64,000 nt of DNA from Limnohabitans sp. 2KL-51 (GCF_003063645.1 NZ_NESJ01000005.1:186001-250000), one strand, 5' to 3'. Shown: positions 24,856-34,413, counted from the stretch's first letter. The notes: generated from the letters alone by a model not told the origin. Numbers and translations: made by a program.

Positions 24856-25643
24856 CAAAAAGTCATCGGCCCAGAGAAGTCCGCTGGGACCGGATGACAG
24901 CTCCAGACTTGGTGCGCGCCGCGCGCATGAAGACTGTGGTGATCATCCCGCTGGGCGCTAGTGAGCAGCATGGTCCCCACCTGCCAACCCAGGTTGACTG
25001 GAGACTCGCCTACGAGATTTCGAAGCGGGCAGCGCAACAAATGCGCAGCCCGTTCAGCGCCTTGGTCACGCCAGCAATCCCCTTCGGCATGTCGGAGCAC
25101 CACATGTCCCTTGGTGGCACGCTGACCCTTAACTACGCGGCCATGTCCGCGGTGGTTGGCTGCGTGGTGCGATCAGTAGCCCGGCATGGTTTCCGTCGCA
25201 TCTTTGTGATGAACGGGCATGGTGGCAACATCGCGGCACTGGAAACGATCATCACTGAGCTGACAGTGGAACTGCAACTACCCTTGGCGGCAGGTACTTA
25301 CTGGCACATTGCCGAGGCCTCGATCGCGGACATTCTCACGCAACAGGAGCGCGTGCTTCACGCTTGTGAGGCCGAGACCTCCATGCTACAGGCACTCTCA
25401 CCCGAGACGGTCAAGCCTCTCAAAAAAACATTCCGGACGCCCTTGGTACCAGGTCTCTCAGCGATCCCGGGAGTCAATCCAGGCATTTACCGCTGGCAGC
25501 AACTCGGCACTCGTTCGCGCCAGGGGCTGATCGGTGAAGCTTGGGCCGCCAGTCCTGACAAGGGCCACCGGCTGCTGCAAGCTATCGCCAACGATGTGGC
25601 CCAGGCCCTCTCCGTGCCGGCCCTTTGGGATGCCCCCATTTAG
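24852..25643 (+). CDS. Creatininase-family metal-dependent hydrolase
   Basis: This protein of about 263 residues has the creatininase metal-site pattern: IIPLGASEQHGPHLPTQVDW (Glu, His and Asp ligands, residues ~25-45), GMSEHHM near 80 and MNGHGGNIAALET near 118, with Glu in CEAETSMLQAL. The start GTG 24852 overlaps the binding-protein stop (GTGA). Family members open cyclic amides (creatinine), remove formyl groups, or in inositol pathways cleave a cyclic diketone (IolN-type activity reported for Thermotoga). Placed between an importer and uronate-type enzymes, it probably hydrolyses a cyclic or amide form of the sugar acid. Which one cannot be settled from sequence. Confidence 0.82.
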   Translation: MTKSHRPREVRWDRMTAPDLVRAARMKTVVIIPLGASEQHGPHLPTQVDWRLAYEISKRAAQQMRSPFSALVTPAIPFGMSEHHMSLGGTLTLNYAAMSAVVGCVVRSVARHGFRRIFVMNGHGGNIAALETIITELTVELQLPLAAGTYWHIAEASIADILTQQERVLHACEAETSMLQALSPETVKPLKKTFRTPLVPGLSAIPGVNPGIYRWQQLGTRSRQGLIGEAWAASPDKGHRLLQAIANDVAQALSVPALWDAPI

Positions 25644-25660
25644 ACCATGAAGAAATTACT

Positions 25661-26671
25661 ATGAGCACAACGGTATTCAGCGATATTGACTGGGAGCGGG
25701 ACGGCAAGCAGGTGGGTACGATTTACCTGCCCCACTCGCCCGATGACGATGCCTGGGGTGTTATCCCTTTCCCCGCTGCGTCCATCAAAAACGGGCAGGG
25801 CCCAGTGGTGGTGGTGTCAGGCGCCGTCCATGGCGATGAGTATGAAGGGCCGATCGTCATCGCCGAGTTGATGCGCCAGATTCAGGCCAGTGAGGTGGCT
25901 GGCCAATTGATTTTGCTGCCCACGTTCAATGCTCCAGCCCTAAGAGCCGGTCGCCGCACCTCGCCTATCGATCACCTCAACCTTAACCGTGTCTTCCCGG
26001 GAGACGATCACGGTTTGCCGACGCAGCAAATTGCTCGGTATGTGACTGACCACATACTTAGCCGTGCTGACTTTTACTTGGACCTTCACGCCGGGGGGCG
26101 GACACTTTTTATTCAGCCCAGTGCTCATGTGGTTATGGCCGACGATATGCCGCCAGGCCTCATCGAAGCCAACGCCCGCTTAGCCGAGGTATTCGGGGTT
26201 GGCATCACAGTACAAACCAGCAACATGGGTGACTACCGCACTGCGGCCGGTTATGCCACGTTGAAAGGTATCCCCACACTGGCGGCTGAAATGGGAATGG
26301 GTGGCTGGGTCACTAGCGACTCTGTTCGAGCTACTCGCGAAGCCACACACAGGGTTCTCAAGCACACCGGTGTGTTGCCACACATCGCCACCATGCCCGG
26401 TGAGAAGACTCGCTGGACGCGTATCAATGGCGGGAAAGCCTATGTGTTTGCCCCGATGGATGGTTATTTCGAGCGCCGCTTCAAACTGGGAGATCGTATA
26501 GAGGCGGGTCAAGTGGCTGGTCTGATGCACGCCCTTACCCGTCCCAGTCTGGAGCCAGAGCCGGTGTTCTTCCAGTCAAGTGGCATGCTTTATGCGCACG
26601 GCCTCATCGGTCATGTGCGTGCGGGGCAGAACTTGGCGGTGTTGGTTGAGGACGTACATGAACCCGTTTAA
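25661..26671 (+). CDS. AstE/AspA-family zinc deacylase
   Basis: This protein of about 336 residues belongs to the succinylglutamate desuccinylase/aspartoacylase family of zinc carboxypeptidase-fold amidohydrolases. The zinc ligands appear as GAVHGDEYEGP (H-x2-E, residues ~58-68) and the third in DFYLDLHAGG near 142; HLNLNRVFPG near 114 carries the substrate arginine. The nearest-looking relatives act on N-acyl amino acids such as N-acetyl-diaminobutyrate (DoeB). The C-terminal ~80 residues form the usual beta-rich domain. The longer frame from 25625 is not needed, as ATG 25661 has an upstream purine run. It suggests that the imported compound contains an N-acyl (amide) bond. Confidence 0.82.
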   Translation: MSTTVFSDIDWERDGKQVGTIYLPHSPDDDAWGVIPFPAASIKNGQGPVVVVSGAVHGDEYEGPIVIAELMRQIQASEVAGQLILLPTFNAPALRAGRRTSPIDHLNLNRVFPGDDHGLPTQQIARYVTDHILSRADFYLDLHAGGRTLFIQPSAHVVMADDMPPGLIEANARLAEVFGVGITVQTSNMGDYRTAAGYATLKGIPTLAAEMGMGGWVTSDSVRATREATHRVLKHTGVLPHIATMPGEKTRWTRINGGKAYVFAPMDGYFERRFKLGDRIEAGQVAGLMHALTRPSLEPEPVFFQSSGMLYAHGLIGHVRAGQNLAVLVEDVHEPV

Positions 26672-26714
26672 ACGTGTTGATGTCTAAATTTGATCCATAA
26701 CTTAGGAGAAATTC

Positions 26715-27725
26715 ATGCTAACGGTCGTCTGTGAAACGCCAAACAAGTTAATCGCCCAGAACCGGGACATTCCAACTCGTGGCCCAGATCAAGTACTGCT
26801 GCGTGTGAAGCGCGTAGGCGTCTGCGGAACCGATCTGCACATTTTTACTGGCAATCAACCCTACCTCCAATATCCAAGGGTCATGGGCCACGAGTTGTCT
26901 GGAATTGTTGAGAAGGCCCCAAGTGGAAGTCATTTGGCAGCTGGCGATACGGTTTATGTCATGCCTTACATCTCTTGCGGGACATGTATAGCTTGCCGTC
27001 AGGGAAAGACCAATTGCTGCGTCAACATTCAGGTTCTGGGCGTACACCGCGACGGTGCGTTCACCGAATATCTCAGTCTGCCACAGAGTTTCGTCCACAA
27101 GGCTGAGGGCGTTACCTTGGATCAGGCAGCAATGGTTGAATTCCTTGCGATAGGTGCCCATGCGGTACGTCGCTCCAACTTACTGCAGGGGCAGCGTGTC
27201 TTGGTGGTCGGCGCAGGTCCAATTGGCATGGCCGCGATGATTTTCGCCAAGATGCGGGGAGCCACTGTCACGACATTGGACGGGCGTCTAGATCGACTGT
27301 CGTTTTGCACCACGCATCTCGGTGTGAATGCTGCAGTGCAGTTAGGCCCTGATGACGAGAAGCAACTCTCGCAATGTACTGATAACGAGTTCTTCGACGT
27401 GGTGTTCGACGCCACAGGTAACCCTAAAGCTATGGAGCGTGGCTTCAAGTTCGTAGCGCATGGTGGTACCTATGTGTTGATTTCAGTGGTTGGTGCGTCA
27501 ATCACATTCTCTGACCCGGAATTTCACAAACGTGAAACTACGTTAATGGGCAGTCGCAATGCAACTACAGAAGATTTTGAAACTGTGCTTAACGCATTGC
27601 GCGCTGGGTTGATTCCGGACAAAGCGCTCAACACGCATCGGATGACCCTGGCGGAAGTACCCGAAAATTTCCCGAAACTACTCGACCCGTCGCAGGGGGT
27701 TATCAAGGCTATCGTGGAGTGCTGA
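26715..27725 (+). CDS. Zinc-dependent sugar-acid dehydrogenase (LgoD/RspB/IolM-like)
   Basis: This 336-residue medium-chain dehydrogenase has the catalytic zinc site CGTDLHIFTGNQP (about 37) and GHELSG near 61, structural zinc cysteines CGTCIACRQGKTNCC near 92, and the NAD fold VLVVGAGPIGMAA near 163. The sequence resembles the RspB/LgoD group, in which LgoD oxidises L-galactonate to D-tagaturonate. The adjacent tagaturonate reductase-type gene supports an oxidation giving a 5-keto sugar acid. A role as inositol diketo-forming IolM is an alternative. Confidence 0.83.
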   Translation: MLTVVCETPNKLIAQNRDIPTRGPDQVLLRVKRVGVCGTDLHIFTGNQPYLQYPRVMGHELSGIVEKAPSGSHLAAGDTVYVMPYISCGTCIACRQGKTNCCVNIQVLGVHRDGAFTEYLSLPQSFVHKAEGVTLDQAAMVEFLAIGAHAVRRSNLLQGQRVLVVGAGPIGMAAMIFAKMRGATVTTLDGRLDRLSFCTTHLGVNAAVQLGPDDEKQLSQCTDNEFFDVVFDATGNPKAMERGFKFVAHGGTYVLISVVGASITFSDPEFHKRETTLMGSRNATTEDFETVLNALRAGLIPDKALNTHRMTLAEVPENFPKLLDPSQGVIKAIVEC

Positions 27726-27730
27726 GACAA

Positions 27731-28858
27731 ATGGGCCAGCCAATCCTGCAGTTCGGTACCAGCCGATTCCTGCAAGCACATGTTGATCTCTTTGTTTCCC
27801 AGGCGATGGACGCTGGGCAAGCACTGGGCGGTATCACAGTAGTTCAAACCACTGGCAGTCCTGCAAGTGCCGAGCGAGTTGCAGCTTTTTGCAACGGTCA
27901 GGGTTATCCAGTGATGATTCGCGGACTGTCACACGGAGAACGGATTGATCAATTGTTGACGTGCAAATCAATTCGCATGGCTTTGGATGCGAATGCTGAT
28001 TGGCCATTAGTTGTGGATCACATGGCAGGTGACGTCACGGTGATCATCTCAAATACCGCAGATCGAGGCTATCAGATAGATGATCGGGACACAGCAGATT
28101 TGATCGGCCAAACGGCAAGGGTGCCTCGCAGTTTCCCTGCCAAACTGGTTGTTCTGCTGGTACATCGTTGGGTTGTGAAGCCAGAGGCTGAATTGTCGAT
28201 ATTCCCATGTGAGTTGGTTGAGCGAAACGGAGACACGCTTAGAGATGTGGTGTCTCAACTGGCGCGGAGGTGGAACCAGCCTGACGACTTCATTGCCTGG
28301 TTGCATGATCATTGTGTGTGGGCCAATTCCTTGGTCGACCGAATCGTTTCGGAAGCCATCAAGCCGGTAGGTGCAGTTGCAGAGCCTTACGCTTTATGGG
28401 CGATTGAACGACAAGAACGCTTGGTCTTGCCCTGCACTCATGAGTCAATAGTGGTCACGGATGATCTGGAGCGATTCGAGAGATTGAAACTGTTCTTCCT
28501 TAACGCAGGCCACACCTATCTTGCGCAACGGTGGCTGACCGATGCGCGAGCGGTAGACGAAACAGTAGCGCAGGCAATGAATGACCCGCTTCTTCGCGCC
28601 GATCTTGAGGTACTGTGGGCAGACGAAGTTTTGCCAATTTTTCAGAACTTGGGGCATGGCGTGGAGGCGCTGAACTACTTGACAACCGTGCGTGAACGTT
28701 TCCTGAATCCATACCTAGCCCACAAATTAGCTGACATCGCACAAAACCATGATGAGAAGAAGCAGCGTCGGCTGAGGCCAATCGTCACGCTTGCAGAGGC
28801 CACATCGCCCGATCTCAAGCAGCCACTCCTTCGTTCAGCTTTGGCAAATATCACTTAA
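27731..28858 (+). CDS. uxaB: Tagaturonate/fructuronate reductase (mannitol dehydrogenase family)
   Basis: This protein of about 375 residues belongs to the polyol-specific long-chain dehydrogenase family. It begins MGQPILQFGTSRFLQAHVDLF, a UxaB-type N-terminus, and carries NTADRGYQ, the central VHRWVVKPEAELSIFPCELVERNG and the lysine region DRIV. UxaB reduces D-tagaturonate to D-altronate with NADH. The start ATG 27731 has GGAG about 11 bases ahead; the frame start at 27719 is a GTG inside the previous gene. At about 375 residues it is shorter than E. coli UxaB (about 480), as are many proteobacterial relatives. It is followed by altronate dehydratase, which uses its product. Confidence 0.83.
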   Translation: MGQPILQFGTSRFLQAHVDLFVSQAMDAGQALGGITVVQTTGSPASAERVAAFCNGQGYPVMIRGLSHGERIDQLLTCKSIRMALDANADWPLVVDHMAGDVTVIISNTADRGYQIDDRDTADLIGQTARVPRSFPAKLVVLLVHRWVVKPEAELSIFPCELVERNGDTLRDVVSQLARRWNQPDDFIAWLHDHCVWANSLVDRIVSEAIKPVGAVAEPYALWAIERQERLVLPCTHESIVVTDDLERFERLKLFFLNAGHTYLAQRWLTDARAVDETVAQAMNDPLLRADLEVLWADEVLPIFQNLGHGVEALNYLTTVRERFLNPYLAHKLADIAQNHDEKKQRRLRPIVTLAEATSPDLKQPLLRSALANIT

Positions 28859-28881
28859 AAAATTCTCAATAACGAGACGTC

Positions 28882-30415
28882 ATGAATTGTGCCAATCCAT
28901 TTCTCATCTGTTTAAACGATGCGGATAACGTAGCCGTAGCAAGGGTTGCTCTGTGCGTCGGACAGAATATTGTCCTAGGGGGTAAATTCATTACCGTGCG
29001 AAACCCTATCGCAGCGGGTCACAAGCTGGCACTTGAGTCTATCGCGGTGGGTCAACCTGTTCTTAAGTATGGACAGATCATCGGTCTGAGCACTCTTAAT
29101 ATCCAAGCAGGTGATCATGTACATCAACACAACGTCGCAATGCTCAGCTCCCAGTCGGACCATGGTGTGGGCAAAAAATTCCACCCAACTGCAATTGAGG
29201 CGGTCACGGCTAGTTTTGAAGGAATAGTGCGGGCTGATGGACGGGTAGGGACCAGAAATTATCTTGGTGTCATCTCTAGCGTCAATTGTTCTGCTACTGT
29301 CTGTAGACACATTGCGCAGTCCATTCAGGAGTCCACGCTTCGTGCGTATCCAAATGTGGACGGGGTTGTCGCGATAACCCATGGCAGCGGATGTGGCATG
29401 TCGGGTGCTGGTGAAGCCTTGGAGTTGCTTCGCCGTACATTGCGCGGATATGCTGATCATCCGAATTTCGCTGGCGTGCTCTTGCTCAGTCGGGCTTGGA
29501 TGCGAGGTCAATCAACTTGCACCTCTGGTTAAGACCTTGGGCCGCCGAGACCCTGCATTGTTTGCTACTTTGACAATTCAGGACGAGGGAGGGACTCGCG
29601 AGACGATTGATGCAGGGGTGGCAATATTGCAAGACATGCTGCCGATTGCCGACCGCAAAATCCGTACGACCGCAAGTGCCAAGCACCTAACTGTCGGTTT
29701 GCAGTGCGGTGGCTCAGATGGCTATTCCGGCATCAGTGCAAATCCCGCGCTTGGTGCCGCCGTAGATCTATTGGTTCGAAATGGCGGAACGGCAATCTTG
29801 TCGGAGACGCCTGAGATATACGGCGCAGAACACTTGCTGACTGCGCGTGCGGCAAGTTCTGAAGTAGCGGAAAAACTTATGAGTCGTGTGCGTTGGTGGG
29901 AAGCGTACACGCACAAGCACGGGGGTAACATGAACAACAATCCTTCTCCCGGTAACCAGGCTGGTGGTATCACCACGATTCTGGAGAAGTCGCTGGGGGC
30001 AGTCGCAAAAGCAGGGAGCGGCGGTTTGATGGCTGTCTATGAATACGCTCAGCCAGTCCATGTACATGGCCTCGTGTTCATGGATACACCCGGATACGAC
30101 CCCGTGTCTGCGACCGGGCAAGTAGCTGGTGGCGCCAACCTGATTTGTTTCACCACAGGACGAGGATCGACGTACGGATGCAAGCCTACACCCTCATTGA
30201 AGCTGGCCACACATACTGCACTGTTCAAGCGTATGAGTATGGACATGGACTTTGATTGTGGTGGCATAGTTGATGGGTATATGACCATTGCACAGGCAGG
30301 GGAACTCCTCTTCGATTTGATGCTGTCAACTGCCTCGGGTCAGCGTACAAAAAGCGAACTGCATGGCCTCGGAGACAACGAATTTCTACCGTGGCAACTT
30401 GGGGCGGTAATGTGA
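28882..30415 (+). pseudogene. uxaA: Altronate dehydratase uxaA, interrupted by a frameshift
   Basis: Two overlapping frames together make one UxaA. Codons from 28882 give the N-terminal SAF domain and the start of the dehydratase (IVRADGRVGTRNYLGVISSVNCSA, then THGSGCGM). The frame is then lost at about 29488-29492, where CTC AGT is followed by C GGG instead of the expected extra valine codon; the continuation GLGCEVNQL...GLQCGGSDGYSG...GMTTGRGSTYG-type region runs in the other frame to 30415. A two-base loss, or a sequencing error, explains it. UxaA dehydrates D-altronate to 2-keto-3-deoxygluconate. If real, the mutation breaks the pathway unless another dehydratase compensates. Confidence 0.82.
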
Positions 30416-31389
30416 ATCCGACTCTTGATTTAGTGACAGTTGGCGAGGCAATGGCTTTGTTGATCGCACAAGAGACTGGTGCGCTGTCCAGAGTGACTGA
30501 TTTCAGTCGGGCTACTGCAGGCGCTGAACTCAATGTTGCGGTTGGTATCAAACGATTGGGGTTAAGCGTCGGATATATCAGCAAAGTGGGGGCCGACAGC
30601 TTTGGGGAGCATTTGCTTGCATTTTTGGATCAGCAGGGTATCGATCGCAAGCACGTTCAAATTGACCCCGACCACTCTACTGGATTCATGCTCAAGTCAC
30701 GTGAGGTAGACGGCCGCGATCCAACCATAGAGTATTTCCGACGAAATTCGGCGGCCAGCTATTTGTGTCTTATCGATAACCCTGTCGACTATTGCCTCGC
30801 ATCTCGGCACCTGCATCTGACTGGAATCAGTCCGGCACTGTCGACCCGCCTGAGAGAACTTGTATTTGAGATGTCCAGGCTCGCCAGGGCTCAAGGACGA
30901 ACGATTTCGTTCGATCCAAATCTACGGCCACGACTCTGGCCTTCGCAGGCTGCGATGGTGGAGTGTATTAACCGGCTTGCCGCTTGCTCGGATCTTGTCA
31001 TGCCGGGTTTGGCTGAAGGTCAACTCCTGACTGGACAAAGTACTGCGGAAGGAATTGCAAATTTCTACTTGGAGAAGGGGGTTAGCCAGGTAGTTGTAAA
31101 GCTAGGATCCCAAGGAGCTTTTGTTGCCAGCAAAGAGGGTTTTGCAACCATTTCTGGATTTGAAGTTGAGACAGTCGTTGACACGGTCGGTGCTGGCGAC
31201 GGCTTTGCGGTAGGGGTTATCAGTGCACTCCTTGAGGGAATGTCGCTGAGCGAGGCTGCGCGGCGAGGCAATGCTATTGGTGCTCGCGTAGTTCAATTCC
31301 CAGGGGACTGCGATGGGTTGCCAAATCGAATAGAGCTCGACGAATACGTGCGTCGAGGATCACTCTCATCCGGTGTTGTTTTTGTTTGA
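30412..31389 (+). CDS. kdgK: PfkB-family sugar kinase, probable KDG kinase
   Basis: This ribokinase-fold protein of about 325 residues shows LVTVGEAMALLIA at the start, the substrate-side segment AELNVAVGIKRLGL near 39 and the C-terminal PfkB motif DTVGAGDGFAVGVIS with its catalytic Asp near 260. The start GTG 30412 overlaps the uxaA stop by four bases (GTGA), the same coupling as between the binding protein and creatininase genes. In this setting the substrate is most likely 2-keto-3-deoxygluconate, giving KDPG. No KDPG aldolase is present in the window. Confidence 0.85.
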   Translation: MNPTLDLVTVGEAMALLIAQETGALSRVTDFSRATAGAELNVAVGIKRLGLSVGYISKVGADSFGEHLLAFLDQQGIDRKHVQIDPDHSTGFMLKSREVDGRDPTIEYFRRNSAASYLCLIDNPVDYCLASRHLHLTGISPALSTRLRELVFEMSRLARAQGRTISFDPNLRPRLWPSQAAMVECINRLAACSDLVMPGLAEGQLLTGQSTAEGIANFYLEKGVSQVVVKLGSQGAFVASKEGFATISGFEVETVVDTVGAGDGFAVGVISALLEGMSLSEAARRGNAIGARVVQFPGDCDGLPNRIELDEYVRRGSLSSGVVFV

Positions 31390-31549
31390 TGGGTGGTGAG
31401 GCACTATCAAAGCCTCAACTAGACCTTGGTTTTGAAGTGATCCATTGTCTGGGTACCATAAATTCCATGCAGTCCATGCCCATTCATCCGGTGATCGCCC
31501 AAGCTCTGGCAGCGACGGAGGATCAGCGCCTGTCTAGAAAAGCCAATCC
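31390..31549. other. Island right-junction region
   Basis: This stretch lies between the kinase stop and the point where similarity to the DUF2236 gene begins (31550). A short frame from about 31468 reads MQSMPIHPVIAQALAAT..., possibly the start of a lost gene, before an in-frame TAG at 31535-31537 relative to the DUF2236 frame. The junction base is near 31548. Confidence 0.45.
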
Positions 31550-32212
31550 CAGCTGCAGGCGCGGCTGGGGCGCACGGCCCTGTTTGTGGCCACCACCACC
31601 TATGGCGGCACGGCAGCGGCCTTGCAGACCATTGAGCGGGTCACCCGCATCCACGCGCACATTCGCGGCACGCTGCCCGATGGCACGCCCTATGTGGCCA
31701 ACGACCCGCAGCTGATCCGCTGGGTGCACCTGGGCGAGATCACCAGTTTTTTGCGTGCCTACCAAGACTTGTCGCTGCAGCCTTTGCGCTCGGACAGGCA
31801 AGACCTGTACTTTGCCGAAATGGCTCAAATCGGCGAGCGCCTGGGCGCGCACAACCTGCCCCAAACGCGCCACCAAGCCTTGAGTCAGCTGCAAGACTTT
31901 CGGTCCGAGCTGCGGGTGGACGAACGCACACGAGAGACGATTGACCTGATCGAGCACTACCCGTGTGCGCCCTTGGACAGACCCTTGGTCAGCCTGATCG
32001 TGCGGGCCGCGTTTCAGATGTTGCCCGATTGGGCGCTGGAGATGCTGGAGCGCGAACGCAGCTGTGCGCTGGAGCAAGCCGCTGTGCGCACCGCCTTGCA
32101 AGGCATGGGCGCATCACTGGCCTGGGCTTTTGCCGAGACGGGGGTGGCCGCCCGGGCCCGCCAGCGCATGACCACTGAACTCAAGGCTGTTGGATCGTCT
32201 CCAGGTACTTGA
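31550..32212 (+). pseudogene. 5'-truncated duplicate of the DUF2236 (MpaB-like) gene
   Basis: From CAGCTGCAGGCGC at 31550 to TGA 32212 this matches residues ~100-324 of the gene at 18358-19332 in the same orientation. The first ~99 codons are missing, and an in-frame TAG sits 13 bases before the junction. Nucleotide identity is high throughout and perfect over 31937-32112 (176 bases, equal to 19042-19217). The two copies bracket the island as direct repeats. A GTG at 31586 could initiate a product, but the fold would lack its N-terminal helices. Confidence 0.82.
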
Positions 32213-32228
32213 GCAAGGACATGACCAA

Positions 32229-32258
32229 GTGGACCCCGGGTCTTCGACCGGGGTGACA
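32229..32258. repeat. 30-bp GC-rich hairpin repeat, copy 1 (variant)
   Basis: This is a variant of the repeat found identically at 61345 and 62903, differing at three positions. ACCCCGG pairs with CCGGGGT around a short loop. It lies just behind the truncated DUF2236 gene and is followed by a run of A, so on the minus strand it could end pcp transcription. Confidence 0.7.
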
Positions 32259-32306
32259 AAAAAGGGGGGCGGAGTGCTGGTTGCGTTCTGCAGATCGGCT
32301 TGCAAG

Positions 32307-32966
32307 TCAGTTGAGCGTGCCGCCACCCAAGGCCACATCGCCCAAGCCCTGCTGCCGATGCGCCACCAGCACGGTCAGAGCCTGCCGCGCCGCCGCAATC
32401 TGAAAGCTGGCAGGCCAACTGGGCAGGGTGGGGCCCTTCCAGTTCGCGGCTTGTTCGGGCAACAGCGGCAAATGCACAAAGCCGCTGTGCACGCCTTGCC
32501 CTGCCAGCGCGTGCTGCAAGGCATAAAACACTTGGTTGCAGACAAAGGTGCCTGCCGATTGCGACACCGATGCCGGGAAGCCGCCAGCGCGCAAACCCGC
32601 CACCAGCGCCTTGATGGGCAAGGTGCTGAAGTAGGCCGCCGGCGCCCCTGCCACCACGGGCACATCGATGGGCTGCGCCCCCGCGTTGTCGGCGATGCGG
32701 GCGTCCATGACGTTGATGGCCACGCGCTCGACCGAGAAATCACAGCGCCCCTCAGCCTGGCCCAGCGCCATCACAATGTCCGGCCGGTGCTGTGCCAAGG
32801 TAAGCTGCAAAACGGGCAGCGCCTGCGCAAACACGCAAGGCAGCTGCACGGATACGACCTGCGCGCCCTTCAGCGTCAGGCCATTTAAGGCATGCGCCAC
32901 TTGCCAAGAAGGGTTGAGACTTTGCCCGCCAAAGGGTTCAAAGCCGGTGACCAGGATGCGCAGCAC
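32307..32966 (-). CDS. pcp: Pyrrolidone-carboxylate peptidase
   Basis: This 219-residue cytoplasmic cysteine peptidase of family C15 removes N-terminal pyroglutamate. The start MLRILVTGFEPFGGQSLNPS is diagnostic. The catalytic Glu is in LGQAEGRCDFSVERVAIN (about 80), Cys in GTFVCNQVFYAL (about 142) and His in GFVHLPLLPEQ (about 167). The length is normal for the family. It follows the succinate-semialdehyde dehydrogenase gene by 10 bases, so the two are probably co-transcribed; the link may be glutamate/pyroglutamate metabolism. Confidence 0.92.
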   Translation of the reverse strand: MLRILVTGFEPFGGQSLNPSWQVAHALNGLTLKGAQVVSVQLPCVFAQALPVLQLTLAQHRPDIVMALGQAEGRCDFSVERVAINVMDARIADNAGAQPIDVPVVAGAPAAYFSTLPIKALVAGLRAGGFPASVSQSAGTFVCNQVFYALQHALAGQGVHSGFVHLPLLPEQAANWKGPTLPSWPASFQIAAARQALTVLVAHRQQGLGDVALGGGTLN

Positions 32967-32976
32967 GATGCCAGCC

Positions 32977-34413
32977 TCAGGCGTTGAAGATCGACACCGT
33001 TTTGGTGTTGAGGTAGGCCTCCAGCGCCTCGGGGCCGCCTTCAGAGCCGTAACCCGAATCTTTCATGCCGCCAAAGGGCAGCTCAGGCCAAGGCGCGGCG
33101 GGCTGGTTGACCCACAGCATGCCCACGTCCAGGCGTTGGTTCAGCAGGTGCATGGTTTTCATGGAGTTGGTGAACGCGTAGCCCGCCAAACCAAAGGGAA
33201 GGCGGTTGGCTTCGGCGATGGCGTCTTCGATCTTCTCGAAGCTGCGGATCGCGGCGATCGGGCCAAAGGGCTCGTTGACCACCACATCGGCGTCGAGCGG
33301 CACATGCGAGAGCACCGTGGGCGCAAAGAAGTTGCCTTGGGTACCAATGCGCTCACCACCTGTGAGCACCTTGGCTCCTTTGGCGCGGGCGTCTTGCACG
33401 ATGGACTGCATGGCGGCCAGGCGGCGATCGTTGGCCAGTGGCCCCATTTGTGTGCCTGCGGCCAGGCCATCGCCCACTTTCAGGGCCTGTGCTTGTGCGG
33501 CAAATTGTTCGGCAAAGGCGTCGGCAATGCTGTGGTGCACCAAAAAGCGGGTGGGCGAGATGCAGACCTGGCCCGCATTGCGGAACTTGGCCGCGCCTGC
33601 GGTTTTCAAAGCCAGCGCGATGTCGGCGTCTTCGGCCAGGATGACCGGGGCGTGGCCGCCCAGCTCCATGGTCGCGCGCTTCATGTGCTGGCCCGCCAAG
33701 GCGGCCAGTTGCTTGCCCACGGGGGTGGAGCCGGTGAAGGTGATCTTGCGGATCAGCGGGTGCGCGATCAGGTAGTTCGAAATCTCGGCCGGTGTGCCGT
33801 ACACCAGACCGATCACACCTGCAGGCACGCCTGCATCGTGAAAGGCGCGGATCAACTCAGCCGGGGCGGCAGGCGTTTCTTCAGGTGCTTTGACGATGAT
33901 GGAGCAGCCGGTAGCCAAGGCCGCCGACATTTTGCGTACCGCCTGGTTGATTGGGAAGTTCCAGGGCGTGAACGCGGCCACAGGTCCGACAGGCTGCTTG
34001 AGCACTTGCTGCTGAACGTTGATGTTGCGCGGCGGCACGATGCGGCCATACACGCGGCGGCCTTCTTCGGCAAACCATTCGATGATGTCGGCGGCCGACA
34101 TGGCCTCGACCTTGGCTTCGGCCAGGGGCTTGCCTTGTTCTTGTGTGAGCAGCTCGGCAATTTGCGGGGCGCGCTCGCGCATCAAGGCGGCGGCTTTGCG
34201 GAGGATGGCGCTGCGCTCATTGGCGGGTGTGTCACGCCAGATTTCGAAGCCCTTTTGCGCGGCTTGCGCGGCACGCTCCAGGTCGGGGATGCCCGCGTGC
34301 GCCAAGCGACCGATTTCGTTGCCGGTAGCGGGGTTGAACACGGCCAGGGTGCGGCCGCCTTCGGCATCGCACCATTGGCCGTTGATGAAGAGTTGGGTGT
34401 TGGGGTAGGTCAT
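32977..34413 (-). CDS. gabD: NAD(P)-dependent succinate-semialdehyde dehydrogenase
   Basis: This aldehyde dehydrogenase of about 478 residues has the glycine motif [12 protein letters not shown] near 230, the catalytic Glu in ELGGHAPVI near 252 and Cys in [12 protein letters not shown] near 286, all in GabD-type contexts. The family converts succinate semialdehyde to succinate in 4-aminobutyrate use. The start is ATG 34413 ([14 protein letters not shown]) with AGGAA ahead; the open frame reaching 34689 contains unrelated residues. It is divergent from the extradiol dioxygenase gene. Confidence 0.88.
   Translation of the reverse strand: MTYPNTQLFINGQWCDAEGGRTLAVFNPATGNEIGRLAHAGIPDLERAAQAAQKGFEIWRDTPANERSAILRKAAALMRERAPQIAELLTQEQGKPLAEAKVEAMSAADIIEWFAEEGRRVYGRIVPPRNINVQQQVLKQPVGPVAAFTPWNFPINQAVRKMSAALATGCSIIVKAPEETPAAPAELIRAFHDAGVPAGVIGLVYGTPAEISNYLIAHPLIRKITFTGSTPVGKQLAALAGQHMKRATMELGGHAPVILAEDADIALALKTAGAAKFRNAGQVCISPTRFLVHHSIADAFAEQFAAQAQALKVGDGLAAGTQMGPLANDRRLAAMQSIVQDARAKGAKVLTGGERIGTQGNFFAPTVLSHVPLDADVVVNEPFGPIAAIRSFEKIEDAIAEANRLPFGLAGYAFTNSMKTMHLLNQRLDVGMLWVNQPAAPWPELPFGGMKDSGYGSEGGPEALEAYLNTKTVSIFNA

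Noticed and set aside
29485..29495. Programmed ribosomal frameshift in uxaA
   Set aside because: No slippery heptamer or downstream stimulatory structure was seen, and other UxaA proteins are made from one frame.
29381..30415. Second uxaA frame as an independent gene starting at 29381
   Set aside because: The first ~35 codons are out-of-frame uxaA sequence; similarity to UxaA begins only at the frameshift, so it is the 3' part of one gene.
31386..31715. 109-codon frame across the right island junction
   Set aside because: It runs out of frame into the DUF2236 duplicate; only its first part could be a gene remnant.
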